A stretch of 34,119 nt of DNA from Phenylobacterium deserti (GTDB lineage Bacteria > Pseudomonadota > Alphaproteobacteria > Caulobacterales > Caulobacteraceae), in contig CAMCIK010000018.1 in NCBI GenBank assembly GCA_945874825.1, positions 1-34,119 of the forward strand. Reading direction: 5' to 3'. The notes under the pieces were generated by a model. The model was not told the DNA's origin, did no database searches, and saw only the letters and a program-made list of their open reading frames with translations. Shown here piece by piece: positions 1 to 9,070 of the stretch (the first letter of the stretch is position 1; each line of letters begins with the position of its first letter). The translations under genes and the position numbers were made by a program.

Positions 1-242
1 TGCTGGGCGAGGCGGGCTATCGGACGGCCCGGAATACGCCCTTCGCCGGTGGCTACACCACCGAGCACTATGGCCGTCCCGATCGTCGGACCCACGCCCT
101 GCAGGTCGAGATCAACCGGGGTCTCTACCTTGACGAAATCCGGCTGGAGACAACCGACGGCTTTAGTCGCCTGCGCGAGGCCCTGGGCCGGGTGATCGCC
201 CGCCTGGCTGAGACCGACTGGCGTCTCCTCCTGAAGAGCTGA
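1..242 (+). CDS. N-formylglutamate amidohydrolase, C-terminal fragment
   Basis: This is the last 79 codons of a gene that begins before the window; the codons start at position 3 and end at a TGA at 240-242. The family hydrolyses N-formylglutamate (or a related N-formyl amino acid) to formate and glutamate, the last step of one histidine-degradation route. The family signature is visible: a stretch reading N-x-P-F-A-G-G-Y-T-T-E-H-Y-G-R-P followed by A-L-Q-V-E-I-N-R and a Y-L-D-E. The catalytic N-terminal part is outside the window, so activity cannot be judged. No U-rich plus-strand terminator follows. The hairpin downstream at 318-337 is oriented for the opposite strand. Confidence 0.85.
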   Translation, partial: LGEAGYRTARNTPFAGGYTTEHYGRPDRRTHALQVEINRGLYLDEIRLETTDGFSRLREALGRVIARLAETDWRLLLKS

Positions 243-309
243 AGACGCACCGCGGCGCGACCTTCCCGGACACGCACAGAAAGACACGCGCACCAAGCGA
301 CACGCGCAC

Positions 310-337
310 AAAAAAAACCGCGCCGGTTAGGGCGCGG
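310..337 (-). terminator. Rho-independent terminator, minus strand
   Basis: A perfect 7-bp GC stem (331-337 with 318-324) closes a 6-nt loop (325-330). Read on the minus strand it is followed directly by eight U residues (317-310). On the plus strand no T tract follows, so it ends a minus-strand transcript and not the amidohydrolase gene. There is no minus-strand protein gene upstream, which points to a small RNA. Confidence 0.75.
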
Positions 338-395
338 CAGTTCATTAGGGAGGAAACGCCCAGGAAGGGCAGAAGCGTCAGCGACGCCTCACAGT
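310..395 (-). ncRNA. Candidate ~86-nt small RNA with exposed CCUCCC
   Basis: A minus-strand transcript is suggested by a sigma70-like promoter (423-428 and 400-405) about 85 nt upstream of a strong intrinsic terminator (310-337). The predicted RNA would hold a 5-bp hairpin (arms 383-387 and 375-379), a 4-bp hairpin (367-370 with 358-361), then an unpaired CCUCCC (353-348), then the terminator. CCUCC is the anti-Shine-Dalgarno core of 16S rRNA, so such an RNA could pair with ribosome-binding sites. Alphaproteobacterial small RNAs with CCUCC-rich loops are known, but I cannot assign this one to a named family. No convincing small reading frame is present. Confidence 0.45.
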
Positions 396-399
396 TGCA

Positions 400-428
400 A
401 ACCTAGATTGCACCGCACCAAAGTTCAA
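400..428 (-). promoter_or_regulatory. Predicted sigma70-type promoter of the candidate sRNA
   Basis: On the minus strand, TTGAAC (428-423) and TAGGTT (405-400) are separated by 17 nt, which would start transcription near 395. The -10 is a weak match (3 of 6), so the support comes mainly from its distance to the terminator. Confidence 0.35.
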
Positions 429-482
429 GGGCATACGATTTCTTTTTTCGGGCCTGGATCCTGAAAAAACGGAAACAATCCT

Positions 483-512
483 CACATTCGTCGCAAACTT
501 GAAACGAATGTG
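483..512. promoter_or_regulatory. 30-bp palindrome overlapping the typA -35
   Basis: Perfect 9-bp arms CACATTCGT (483-491) and ACGAATGTG (504-512) flank a 12-nt centre. The right arm covers the end of the predicted typA -35 element, which is where a dimeric repressor would sit. No regulator can be named from the sequence. It might also form a cruciform, but with no T tract it is not a terminator. Confidence 0.45.
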
Positions 513-527
513 CGCCTAGGCTATGCT
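499..527 (+). promoter_or_regulatory. Predicted typA promoter
   Basis: TTGAAA (499-504) and TATGCT (522-527) with 17-nt spacing resemble the Caulobacter housekeeping sigma73 pattern, including GCTA at 520-523. Transcription would start near 534, leaving a leader of about 95 nt before typA. The leader has no clear Shine-Dalgarno sequence just before the start codon. Confidence 0.5.
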
Positions 528-629
528 GCGTCGCACAATAAACGCCTTCCGCAGACGGAACTGACCGGGGCGGCTGGCGCTTGAGCGCGGAACCCCCTAC
601 AAGCGCCGGCTTCCACAGATAAGATCGTC

Positions 630-2462
<1,833 letters not shown>

Positions 2463-2463
2463 G

Positions 2464-2483
2464 GTCCCGGCGCCCGCCGGGAC
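2464..2483 (+). repeat. GC hairpin between typA and the aminotransferase
   Basis: An 8-bp stem GTCCCGGC/GCCGGGAC with a 4-nt loop lies two bases after the typA stop and eight bases before the next start codon. It has no T tract. The only SD-like bases for the downstream gene (GGGA, 2479-2482) are inside the stem, so it may dampen translation or protect the typA 3' end. Confidence 0.4.
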
Positions 2484-2490
2484 GACAACC

Positions 2491-3663
2491 ATGGTTCACC
2501 CGCTCTACACGGGCATGCCTCCAACCATCTTCGACGAGATGTCGGGGCTGGCCCGCGACCATGGTGCCCTCAACCTGGGCCAGGGCTTTCCCGATGACCC
2601 TGGCCCGGAGGCCCTTCGACGGGCGGCGGCTGAGGCCGTCCTCAACGGCTACAACCAGTATCCGCCCTCCCGGGGCTTGCCGGAGCTGCGCCGGGCCGTG
2701 GCCGCCCACTACGCTCGCACCCAGGGCCTGTCCTTCGACCCCGACACCCAGATCACCGTCACCTCGGGGGCCACCGAGGCCCTGGCCTCAGCCATTCTGG
2801 CCCTGGTGGAGCCGGGCGATGAGGTCATCCTCTTCCAGCCGGCCTACGACGCCTACGCCCCCCTGGTGCGCCGGGCCGGGGGCGTTCCCCGTTTCGTGAC
2901 CCTGGCGCCGCCGGACTGGCGCTGGACCGCCGGACAGCTGGAAGCTGCCTTCACCCCCCGGACCCGGGCGGTGATCCTCAACTCGCCGGTCAACCCCACG
3001 GGGGTCGTGGTCCCCCAGGCCGACCTGGAGCTCCTGGCGACCGCCTGCCGGGCGAGGTCCATTCCGGTGATCTGCGACGAGGTCTGGGAGCAGCTGGTGT
3101 TTGACGGCGCCGTGCACAGGCCCCTGATTGCCCTGCCGGGCATGGCGGACCTGGCGGTCAAGATCGGCTCGGCGGGCAAGATGTTTGGCCTCACCGGCTG
3201 GAAGGTGGGCTTCCTGTGCGCCGGTTCCGCCCTGTCGCCAGCCCTGGCCCGGGCCCACCAGTTCCTGACCTTCACCACCCCGCCCAACCTCCAGGTCGCC
3301 GTCGCCCTTGGCCTGGAGTCGCCGGGGGACTGGTTCGAAGCGATGCCCGCCCGCCTGCAGGCCAGCCGCGACCGGCTGGCCGCAGCCCTGCAGCGGGAGG
3401 GCTTCGCGGTCGCCCATTCCCAGGCCACCTATTTCCTCACCGTCGACCTGCCCGGCTCCGGCGTCGACGAGGCGGACAGGGCCTTCGCCCTGCGCGCGGT
3501 GACCCAGGCCGGCGTCGCCGCCATCCCGGTCTCGGCCTTCTACGAGACCGAGGCCGTCACCCGGACCCTGCGCCTGTGCTTCGCCAAGGCCGACGACGTG
3601 CTGGACGAGGCCGCGATGCGGCTGGCCCGGGCCCGCGACCTCTCCCTCAGCGCGGGGGCCTGA
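2491..3663 (+). CDS. PLP-dependent class I/II aminotransferase
   Basis: A 390-residue fold-type I aminotransferase. The aspartate that contacts the PLP ring nitrogen is in I-C-D-E-V-W-E (D197) and the Schiff-base lysine is K230 in S-A-G-K-M-F-G-L-T-G-W-K. N-S-P-V-N-P-T-G (164-171) and the late R-L-C-F-A-K segment are also typical. It most resembles the methionine/kynurenine-oxoglutarate transaminase branch (YbdL/KAT-like), but the substrate cannot be fixed from sequence. The frame stays open back into typA; I chose the ATG at 2491 because the protein then starts at the conserved M-x-P-T-I-F-x-E-M region. No good Shine-Dalgarno precedes it. Confidence 0.85.
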   Translation: MVHPLYTGMPPTIFDEMSGLARDHGALNLGQGFPDDPGPEALRRAAAEAVLNGYNQYPPSRGLPELRRAVAAHYARTQGLSFDPDTQITVTSGATEALASAILALVEPGDEVILFQPAYDAYAPLVRRAGGVPRFVTLAPPDWRWTAGQLEAAFTPRTRAVILNSPVNPTGVVVPQADLELLATACRARSIPVICDEVWEQLVFDGAVHRPLIALPGMADLAVKIGSAGKMFGLTGWKVGFLCAGSALSPALARAHQFLTFTTPPNLQVAVALGLESPGDWFEAMPARLQASRDRLAAALQREGFAVAHSQATYFLTVDLPGSGVDEADRAFALRAVTQAGVAAIPVSAFYETEAVTRTLRLCFAKADDVLDEAAMRLARARDLSLSAGA

Positions 3664-3667
3664 GGCC

Positions 3668-4432
3668 TCAGCTCGTCGAGCCGCCGTCCACCACCACGGT
3701 CTGGCCGGTCATCCAGCCGCCCGCCTTGGAGGCCAGGAAGACCGCTGCGCCGGCAATGTCGTCCGGCTCGCCCAGGCGGCGCAGGGGCGTACCCGCCGAC
3801 GACCGGATCTCCGCCTCGGGGGTGTCCCACAGGGCGCGGGCGAAGTCGGTCTTCACCAGGCCCGGCGCGATGCAGTTGATGCGGATGTTGTGGGGGCTCA
3901 ACTCCTGGGCGAGGTTGCGGGCCATCTGCATGTCCGCCGCCTTGGAGATGGCGTAGGCGCCAATCACCGCCGTGCCGCGAAAGCCGCCGATGGACGAGAC
4001 GATGATGATCGCCCCGTCCTTGCGCTCGACCATTTCCGGCGAAACCAGGTTCACCAGCCAGTTGTTGGCGATGATGTTGTTCTCGAGGATCTTGCGGAAG
4101 GCCTCGTCGCTGATCCCGCTCATCGGCCCGTAATAGGGGTTGGAGGCGGCGTTGCAGACCAGGATGTCCACCTTGCCGAAGGCCTTGCGGGTCTCGTCCA
4201 CCAGGCGGGCCAGGTCGTCCTTGGACGAGATGTTGGCGGGCACGGCGATGGCCGAGCCGGGCCAGCGGGCGTTGATCGCAGCGGCGACCTCGTCGCAGGG
4301 GCCGGCCTTGCGCGAGGAAATGGCCACCTTGGCGCCGTGTTCGGCCATGCGCTCGGCAATGGCCTTGCCGATGCCGCGGGACGAGCCGGTGATGATTGCC
4401 ACCTTGCCGGTCAGATCGAAAAGTTCGCCCAT
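3668..4432 (-). CDS. Short-chain dehydrogenase/reductase (SDR)
   Basis: A 254-residue classical SDR that uses NAD(P)H to oxidise or reduce a hydroxyl/carbonyl group. The cofactor motif T-G-S-S-R-G-I-G is at 15-22, N-A-A-S at about 94-97, the catalytic serine in V-S-S (146-147), and Y160-x-x-x-K164 forms the active site. The C-terminus ends V-V-V-D-G-G-S-T-S, the usual FabG-like ending. The frame is open much further upstream, but a GGAGG Shine-Dalgarno 6-7 nt before the ATG at 4432 fixes the start. It converges on the aminotransferase (4-nt gap) and diverges from the ClpP-type gene. Substrate unknown; such genes are often called glucose/ribitol or 3-oxoacyl reductases without proof. Confidence 0.88.
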   Translation of the reverse strand: MGELFDLTGKVAIITGSSRGIGKAIAERMAEHGAKVAISSRKAGPCDEVAAAINARWPGSAIAVPANISSKDDLARLVDETRKAFGKVDILVCNAASNPYYGPMSGISDEAFRKILENNIIANNWLVNLVSPEMVERKDGAIIIVSSIGGFRGTAVIGAYAISKAADMQMARNLAQELSPHNIRINCIAPGLVKTDFARALWDTPEAEIRSSAGTPLRRLGEPDDIAGAAVFLASKAGGWMTGQTVVVDGGSTS

Positions 4433-4635
4433 GGGTTTCCTCCGCTTTCGGGTCGTGTTTCGGCGATCATTTGCCGCCTCGCCCTTCGCCGGGTCAAGCC
4501 GCCCGGCTTGTCGTCGGGGGCGGGGCGGGCTAGTCGGAGGAAAGCGGCGGTTTTTTCCGGTCGCGGGGCGGCGGACCCCTTGCGCCCGGCGGCGCCGGGG
4601 CACAGGTTCCGACCCCTTCACTGATGGAGTTTCCC

Positions 4636-5247
4636 ATGCGCGACTGGTGGCTTGACGACGAGGAAGAGGGCGACAGGCCCAAGCCGGATGCGGATGCGGC
4701 CATGGCTGGCGGCCCGATCGTCGGCGCCCTGTTCAAGTCCCGCACGGTCCTCGTCTTCGGCGAGGTCAACATGCGCATGGCAGAGCGGGTCACCGCCCAG
4801 CTCCTGGCCCTGGCGGCCGAGGGCGACGGCGACATCCGCGTCATCATCAACTCGCCCGGCGGCCACGTGGAGAGCGGCGACACCATCCACGACGTCATGC
4901 GGTTCTGCGGCCCGAAGGTGAAGGCCATCGGTACCGGATGGGTGGCCAGCGCCGGCGTCACCATCTTCCTGGGCGCCGAGCGCGAGAACCGGGTCTGCCT
5001 TCCCAACACCCGCTTCCTCCTGCACCAGCCGAGCGGCGGCGTCCGCGGCCAGGCCTCCGACATCCAGATCGAGGCCGAGGAAATCGTGAAGATGCGCCAG
5101 CGCATGAACCACCTCATCGCTCGGGAAAGCGGCCAGACCTTCGAGAAGATCCTCAAGGACACCCAGCGCAACTTCTGGATGAGCGCCGAGGAAGGCGTGG
5201 CCTACGGCCTGGCCTCGCGCATCGTCTCGAGCGCCATCGAGGTCTGA
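4636..5247 (+). CDS. ClpP-family serine protease, lone paralogue
   Basis: A 203-residue member of the ClpP/crotonase fold. The catalytic triad looks complete: S105 in V-A-S-A-G, H130 in L-L-H-Q-P, and D175 in K-D-T-Q-R-N. S105-H130 spacing equals that of ClpP (25 residues). I-N-S-P-G-G-H-V (71-78) is the oxyanion/strand motif. There is an acidic N-terminal extension (D-D-E-E-E-G) in place of the ClpP propeptide and axial loop. An in-frame ATG exists at 4624, but GGAG at 4626-4629 lies six bases before the ATG at 4636, which I prefer. No ClpX or ClpA gene is adjacent, so this is probably a second ClpP-like subunit and not the main housekeeping clpP. The partner unfoldase is unknown. Confidence 0.85.
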   Translation: MRDWWLDDEEEGDRPKPDADAAMAGGPIVGALFKSRTVLVFGEVNMRMAERVTAQLLALAAEGDGDIRVIINSPGGHVESGDTIHDVMRFCGPKVKAIGTGWVASAGVTIFLGAERENRVCLPNTRFLLHQPSGGVRGQASDIQIEAEEIVKMRQRMNHLIARESGQTFEKILKDTQRNFWMSAEEGVAYGLASRIVSSAIEV

Positions 5248-5272
5248 GGCGGACGGCGGGGGGAAGCAGGCC

Positions 5273-6061
5273 ATGGCAACCTTCACCTCCGACGGCCTTC
5301 AGATTGCCTTTGATGCCCGCGAGCCGGCACCCGGTGCCCCCTGGCTGATCCTCGTCCACGGCTTTGCCTCCAACCGCCACGAAGGTTGGAGACGCACCGG
5401 CTGGTACGCGGCCCTGGAACGGCGGGGCATGGGCTTCGCCGCCCTCGACCAGCGCGGCCACGGCGAGAGCGCCAAGCCCCACGATCCGGCCCTCTACGGC
5501 CGCGCAGCGATGGCCGGGGACGTCCTGGCCCTGATGGACCATTTGGGCGCGGACCGGGCTGATCTCTTCGGCTATTCCATGGGATCGCGCACGGCGCTGG
5601 AAGTGGCCCTGATCGCCCCGGACCGGGTCTCCAATCTCATTCTCGGCGGGGTGGGCGAGGCCCTCTTCACCCCGCGCGAAACCGCCTCCACCGGGGCCAT
5701 GGCCGCGGCCATGCGGGCGGCGGACCCGGAGAGCCTCACCGAGCCCATGCTGCGCAGCTTCCGCCAGTTCGCCGACGAGCAGGGCGAGGACCTCGAGGCC
5801 CTGGCCGCCTGCACCGAGGCGACCAACCCACCCCTCGACCCTGAGGCCCTGGGCACCCTGCCCATGCCCGTGCGCGTCATCGCCGGCATGCAGGACCGCC
5901 TGGCCGGCGACCCCGAAACCCTGGCCGCCCGCTTCGCCCGGGGCAAGGGCGTGGTCCTGCCCGGCTGCGACCACTTCTCCGCCATCCCCCACGGCCTCAC
6001 CAAGGCCGCCGTCTTCGACTTCCTCGACGGCCTGGATGACGAAGAAGACTCCTGGAGGCAG
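5273..6061 (+). CDS. Alpha/beta hydrolase
   Basis: A 263-residue alpha/beta-hydrolase whose stop codon occupies 6062-6064. The nucleophile elbow is G-Y-S-M-G (S102), the oxyanion segment L-V-H-G-F is at 27-31, D-Q-R-G-H-G-E-S is the usual loop at 59-66, and the late G-C-D-H-F-S holds the catalytic histidine; an aspartate in G-M-Q-D-R is the likely acid. It starts 25 nt after the ClpP-type gene and probably shares its transcript. The family includes esterases, lactonases and C-C hydrolases; the substrate cannot be told here. Confidence 0.85.
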
Positions 6062-6066
6062 TGAGG

Positions 6067-6474
6067 GTGGCTCGGGCGTCCAGCGTGAATCCCATCCAGG
6101 TCACGCCGCTCATCAATGTCGCCGATGTTCGCCGCAGTTGCCGGTTCTACACTGAGGCCTTCGGCTTCGAAGTCGCCGCAAGCGCCGGACCTGAAGAAGA
6201 CCCGGCCTGGGTGCGACTGAGTCTCGGCGAAGTCTCCCTGATGCTCAACCAGCGAGGAGAGGGACGCGAGCGGCGCCTCGCCGAGCGAGCCGACCACAAG
6301 GATGTCGTCCTCTACATCGGGGTCAAGGACGCAGCGAAGTTACACGGCCATTTGGTCCGACTGGGGTTCGAAATCGGCGAACTCGAGCCTCATGACTACG
6401 GCCTACTGCAGTTCGCCCTCTATGATCCTGACGGCTATGAACTCGCTGTGACCAGCCCGCTGCACACAGCCTGA
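6067..6474 (+). CDS. Glyoxalase/bleomycin-resistance (VOC) fold protein
   Basis: A small one-domain vicinal-oxygen-chelate protein of about 135 residues. It shows P-L-I-N-V-A-D-V near the start, then F-Y-T-E-A-F-G-F, and L-Y-D-P-D-G-Y-E-L-A-V at the end, the paired beta-alpha-beta-beta-beta pattern of VOC enzymes. No ATG lies at the start. GTG occurs at 6061, 6067 and 6085; GGAGG at 6054-6058 is well spaced (8 nt) only for 6067. Codon use includes TTA, CTA, GGA and CGA codons that neighbours avoid, suggesting later acquisition. VOC members range from metalloenzymes to drug-binding proteins; the role is unknown. Confidence 0.75.
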   Translation: MARASSVNPIQVTPLINVADVRRSCRFYTEAFGFEVAASAGPEEDPAWVRLSLGEVSLMLNQRGEGRERRLAERADHKDVVLYIGVKDAAKLHGHLVRLGFEIGELEPHDYGLLQFALYDPDGYELAVTSPLHTA

Positions 6475-6484
6475 GTCTCGCCCC

Positions 6485-7114
6485 TCAGTCCTGCGGACCC
6501 ATGTTGTAGGGCCCGCCCTTTTCCAGGGCGACGCGGTAGGCCGGGCGGTCCTGGCAGCGGCGGACCCAGGCGGCGAGGCGCTCGTGGCCGGCCAGGCGGC
6601 CCAGCATGGCGCCGGCCTCGCCCACGAAGCTCATCTGGATGTCGGCCAGGCTGAACTCGCCCAAGAGGTAGTCGCGGCCTTCCAGCGCCCCGTCGACAAA
6701 GCCCAGGTGGTTGGCGATCTCGCTCTCGATGCGCGGCTGCAGGGGCCCGCCGGCCTCGCCCAGGCGGCGGACATACATGTCCAGCATCAGGGGCAGCATG
6801 GCCGAGCCTTCGGCATAGTGCATCCACTGCTGGTAGACGTCGTATTCCGGCGAGGCGGCCGGCGGGGCCAGGCGGCCGTCGGCGCAGCGGCGCGACAGGT
6901 AGTCGAGGATGGCGCCCGATTCGAAGACCACCTGGCCCTCGTGCTCGATGACCGGCGACTTGCCCAGGGGGTGGATGGCCTTCAGCTCCGGCGGGGCCAG
7001 GCGGGTGGCGGCATCGCGGGCGTGGTGGCGGATCTCGTAGGGCAGGCCCAGCTCCTCAAGGGCCCAGAGCACGCGCTGGGAGCGGGAATCGTTCAGGTGA
7101 TGGACGGTGATCAT
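6485..7114 (-). CDS. Glutathione S-transferase
   Basis: A 209-residue cytosolic GST. The N-terminal thioredoxin-like half carries N-D-S-R-S-Q-R-V-L-W (8-17, with a candidate catalytic serine), H-P-L-G-K-S-P-V-I with the cis-proline, and F-E-S-G-A-I-L-D-Y-L, the glutathione gamma-glutamyl contact. The helical C-terminal half contains F-S-L-A-D-I-Q-M-S. I set the start at the ATG at 7114, where the fold begins; the open frame upstream overlaps the divergent ACAD gene. GSTs conjugate or reduce electrophiles with glutathione in the cytoplasm; the substrate is not predictable. It diverges from the ACAD gene across a 76-bp gap. Confidence 0.88.
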   Translation of the reverse strand: MITVHHLNDSRSQRVLWALEELGLPYEIRHHARDAATRLAPPELKAIHPLGKSPVIEHEGQVVFESGAILDYLSRRCADGRLAPPAASPEYDVYQQWMHYAEGSAMLPLMLDMYVRRLGEAGGPLQPRIESEIANHLGFVDGALEGRDYLLGEFSLADIQMSFVGEAGAMLGRLAGHERLAAWVRRCQDRPAYRVALEKGGPYNMGPQD

Positions 7115-7173
7115 GGTCGAAGGTCCCTGGCCGGCGGGGCGGTTCATCGGGGTGTGTCGCGGGCCGAAAGCTT

Positions 7174-7186
7174 GGCCTATAAGGCC
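7174..7186 (+). promoter_or_regulatory. Palindrome with TATAAG -10 just before the ACAD gene
   Basis: GGCCT-ATA-AGGCC contains TATAAG (7178-7183). If this is the -10 box, transcription would start at about 7190, at the ATG at 7191, giving an almost leaderless mRNA. The -35 (near 7155-7160) is weak. The same bases also offer AAGG six nt before that ATG, so a normal leader is possible. Confidence 0.3.
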
Positions 7187-7190
7187 GATG

Positions 7191-8843
7191 ATGAGCGAGG
7201 CCCTGATCCTACCCCGATTTGTCGCCCGCCTGCACCTCTCGGCGCGGGCGGCCGATTCCGTCACCACCCGGGTGCGCCGGGCCGTTGAGGTCCTGGTGGC
7301 TCCCGGCGGCCGCGTGGACCGCGACAGGCTCGATGCCGAGCAGCACGCCGCCCATGGCCTTGCCTGGTGCGCGTCCTACGCCGAGACCCTGCGCCAGGTC
7401 GCCCTGTGGGCCGAACGGCTGGAGGCCGCCGGCGCCCTGACCGAGGCCGAGGCCCTGCCGGCCCAGCTCCTGGCCTTCGAGTACGTCTCGCAGTTGGCCG
7501 GCGGCCTGCCCATGAACCAGGGCGAGACCTTCCGCCCTGCCGACCTGGGCGTGGAAACGGGCGACCTTGCCCCCCTGCTGGCCGAACTTCGCCCCGGCGC
7601 CTCCCAGGCGGTGAAGACCCGGATCGTGGAGCTGCTGGCGGCAGCGCAGGGTCGCGCCGCCCTTGAGGCCTCGGGCCTGGACGAGACCCTGGAGGCCATC
7701 CGCGACCAGTTCACGGACTTCACCCGCACCCGGGTGGCGCCCTTCGCCCAAGGCTGGCACCTGCGTGACGAGCTGATCCCGACCTCCCTCCTGCAGGAAC
7801 TGTCCGACCTCGGGGTCTTTGGCCTGACCCTGCCCGAGGCTTGGGGCGGGGCAGGCCTGGGCAAGACGGCCATGTGCGTGGTCTCCGAGGCCCTGTCCCG
7901 GGGCTGGATCGCCGCCGGCTCCCTCGGCACCCGCTCGGAGATCGCCGCCGAGCTGATCCTGGCCCACGGGACCGAGGACCAGAAGGCCCGCCTCCTGCCC
8001 GGCATCGCCTCGGGCGCGATCATCCCCACCGCCGTCTTCACCGAGCCGGACACGGGATCGGACCTCGGCGCCCTGCGCACCCGGGCCGAGCTGTCCGGCG
8101 ACGCCTGGCGCATCTTCGGTGCCAAGACCTGGATCACCCACGCCGCCCGGGCCGACCTCATGACCCTCCTGGTCCGCACCGAGCCGGGCACCAAGGACCA
8201 CCGGGGCCTGTCCATGCTGCTGGCGGAGAAGCCCCGCGGAACCGACGCCGAGCCCTTCCCCGCCCCCGGCATGAGCGGTGGCGAGATCGGGGTCATCGGC
8301 TACCGGGGCATGAAGGAGTACGACATCGCCTTCGACGGCTTCGAGGTCCCGCAGGACGCCCTCCTGGGCGGCCAGACCGGCAAGGGCTTCTCCCAGCTCA
8401 TGGCCACCTTCGAGAGCGCCCGCATCCAGACCGCCGCCCGGGCCGTGGGCGTCGGCCAGGCGGCCCTGGACGAGGCCCTGGCCTATGCCCTCCAGCGCCG
8501 CCAGTTCGACCGGCCCATCGCCGAGTTCCCCCGCGTCGCCAACAAGCTGGCCATGATGGCCGCCGAGTTGCTGGGCGCCCGGCGCCTCACCTGGTTCGCC
8601 GCCGAGGCCAAGGACCAGGGCCGCCGCTGTGACCTTGAGGCCGGCATGGCCAAGCTCATCGCCGCGCGCATCGCCTGGGCCGCCGCCGACAACGCCGTCC
8701 AGGTCCATGGCGGGGCCGGCTTTGCCACCGAGCAGGTCGCCAGCCGCCTCCTGGCCGACGCCCGCATCCTCAACATCTTCGAGGGGGCCGGCGAGGTGCA
8801 GGCCCAGGTCATCGCCCGCCGCCTGCTCGAAGGCGCCAACTAG
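7191..8843 (+). CDS. mcd: Acyl-CoA dehydrogenase, (2S)-methylsuccinyl-CoA dehydrogenase-like
   Basis: A 550-residue FAD acyl-CoA dehydrogenase with about 150 extra N-terminal residues, a size typical of the methylsuccinyl-CoA dehydrogenase (Mcd) group and not of ordinary 380-residue ACADs. From memory the N-terminal motif G-L-P-M-N-Q-G-E and the core motifs S-L-G-T-R-S-E-I-A-A-E-L-I-L, F-T-E-P-D-T-G-S-D-L-G-A and I-L-N-I-F-E-G-A-G-E-V-Q match that group; the last contains the catalytic-base glutamate. Mcd oxidises (2S)-methylsuccinyl-CoA to mesaconyl-CoA in the ethylmalonyl-CoA pathway and passes electrons to ETF. The neighbours fit: cobalamin adenosyltransferase, etfBA and hbdA follow. No ccr, ecm or mch gene is in the window, so the pathway is inferred. 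Confidence 0.75.
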   Translation: MSEALILPRFVARLHLSARAADSVTTRVRRAVEVLVAPGGRVDRDRLDAEQHAAHGLAWCASYAETLRQVALWAERLEAAGALTEAEALPAQLLAFEYVSQLAGGLPMNQGETFRPADLGVETGDLAPLLAELRPGASQAVKTRIVELLAAAQGRAALEASGLDETLEAIRDQFTDFTRTRVAPFAQGWHLRDELIPTSLLQELSDLGVFGLTLPEAWGGAGLGKTAMCVVSEALSRGWIAAGSLGTRSEIAAELILAHGTEDQKARLLPGIASGAIIPTAVFTEPDTGSDLGALRTRAELSGDAWRIFGAKTWITHAARADLMTLLVRTEPGTKDHRGLSMLLAEKPRGTDAEPFPAPGMSGGEIGVIGYRGMKEYDIAFDGFEVPQDALLGGQTGKGFSQLMATFESARIQTAARAVGVGQAALDEALAYALQRRQFDRPIAEFPRVANKLAMMAAELLGARRLTWFAAEAKDQGRRCDLEAGMAKLIAARIAWAAADNAVQVHGGAGFATEQVASRLLADARILNIFEGAGEVQAQVIARRLLEGAN

Positions 8844-8863
8844 GACATCCCGAAAGGACGCCC

Positions 8864-9067
8864 ATGGACGTCGTCTTCAAGTACCTGATCCCTGCGGCCC
8901 TGCTGGCCGTGCTCGTGACCCTTGGGTTCGGCCTCTACGCCCTGTTCCGTGGCGGCGAATACGGTCGGTCCCATTCCAACCGTCTGATGCGCCTTCGGGT
9001 CCTGACCCAGGCCATCGCCGTGGCCATACTGGCCGCCGCCCTCTGGTGGCGGCAGCAGGCGGGCTGA
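8864..9067 (+). CDS. Small HIG1-domain membrane protein
   Basis: A 67-residue protein with two predicted membrane helices (about 8-28 and 47-63) joined by a short loop, the architecture of the twin-transmembrane HIG1 family. The loop ends R-L-R-V-L-T-Q, matching the R-x-R-x-x-x-Q part of the HIG1 signature. Mitochondrial HIG1 proteins (Rcf1/2) modulate cytochrome c oxidase; bacterial members are uncharacterised small inner-membrane proteins. It lies 20 nt after the ACAD gene and 3 nt before the adenosyltransferase, so it is probably co-transcribed. A role linking electron flow to the respiratory chain is only a guess. Confidence 0.8.
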   Translation: MDVVFKYLIPAALLAVLVTLGFGLYALFRGGEYGRSHSNRLMRLRVLTQAIAVAILAAALWWRQQAG

Positions 9068-9070
9068 ACC

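Noticed and set aside
284..309. Two copies of ACACGCGCAC, 16 bp apart
   Set aside because: Short GC-rich direct repeat downstream of a terminator; could be chance, with no gene or site linked to it.
584..620. GGAAC at 587-591 as part of an EcfG (general stress) promoter for typA
   Set aside because: No matching CGTT-like -10 at 16-17 nt; the sigma73-like pair at 499-527 is better.
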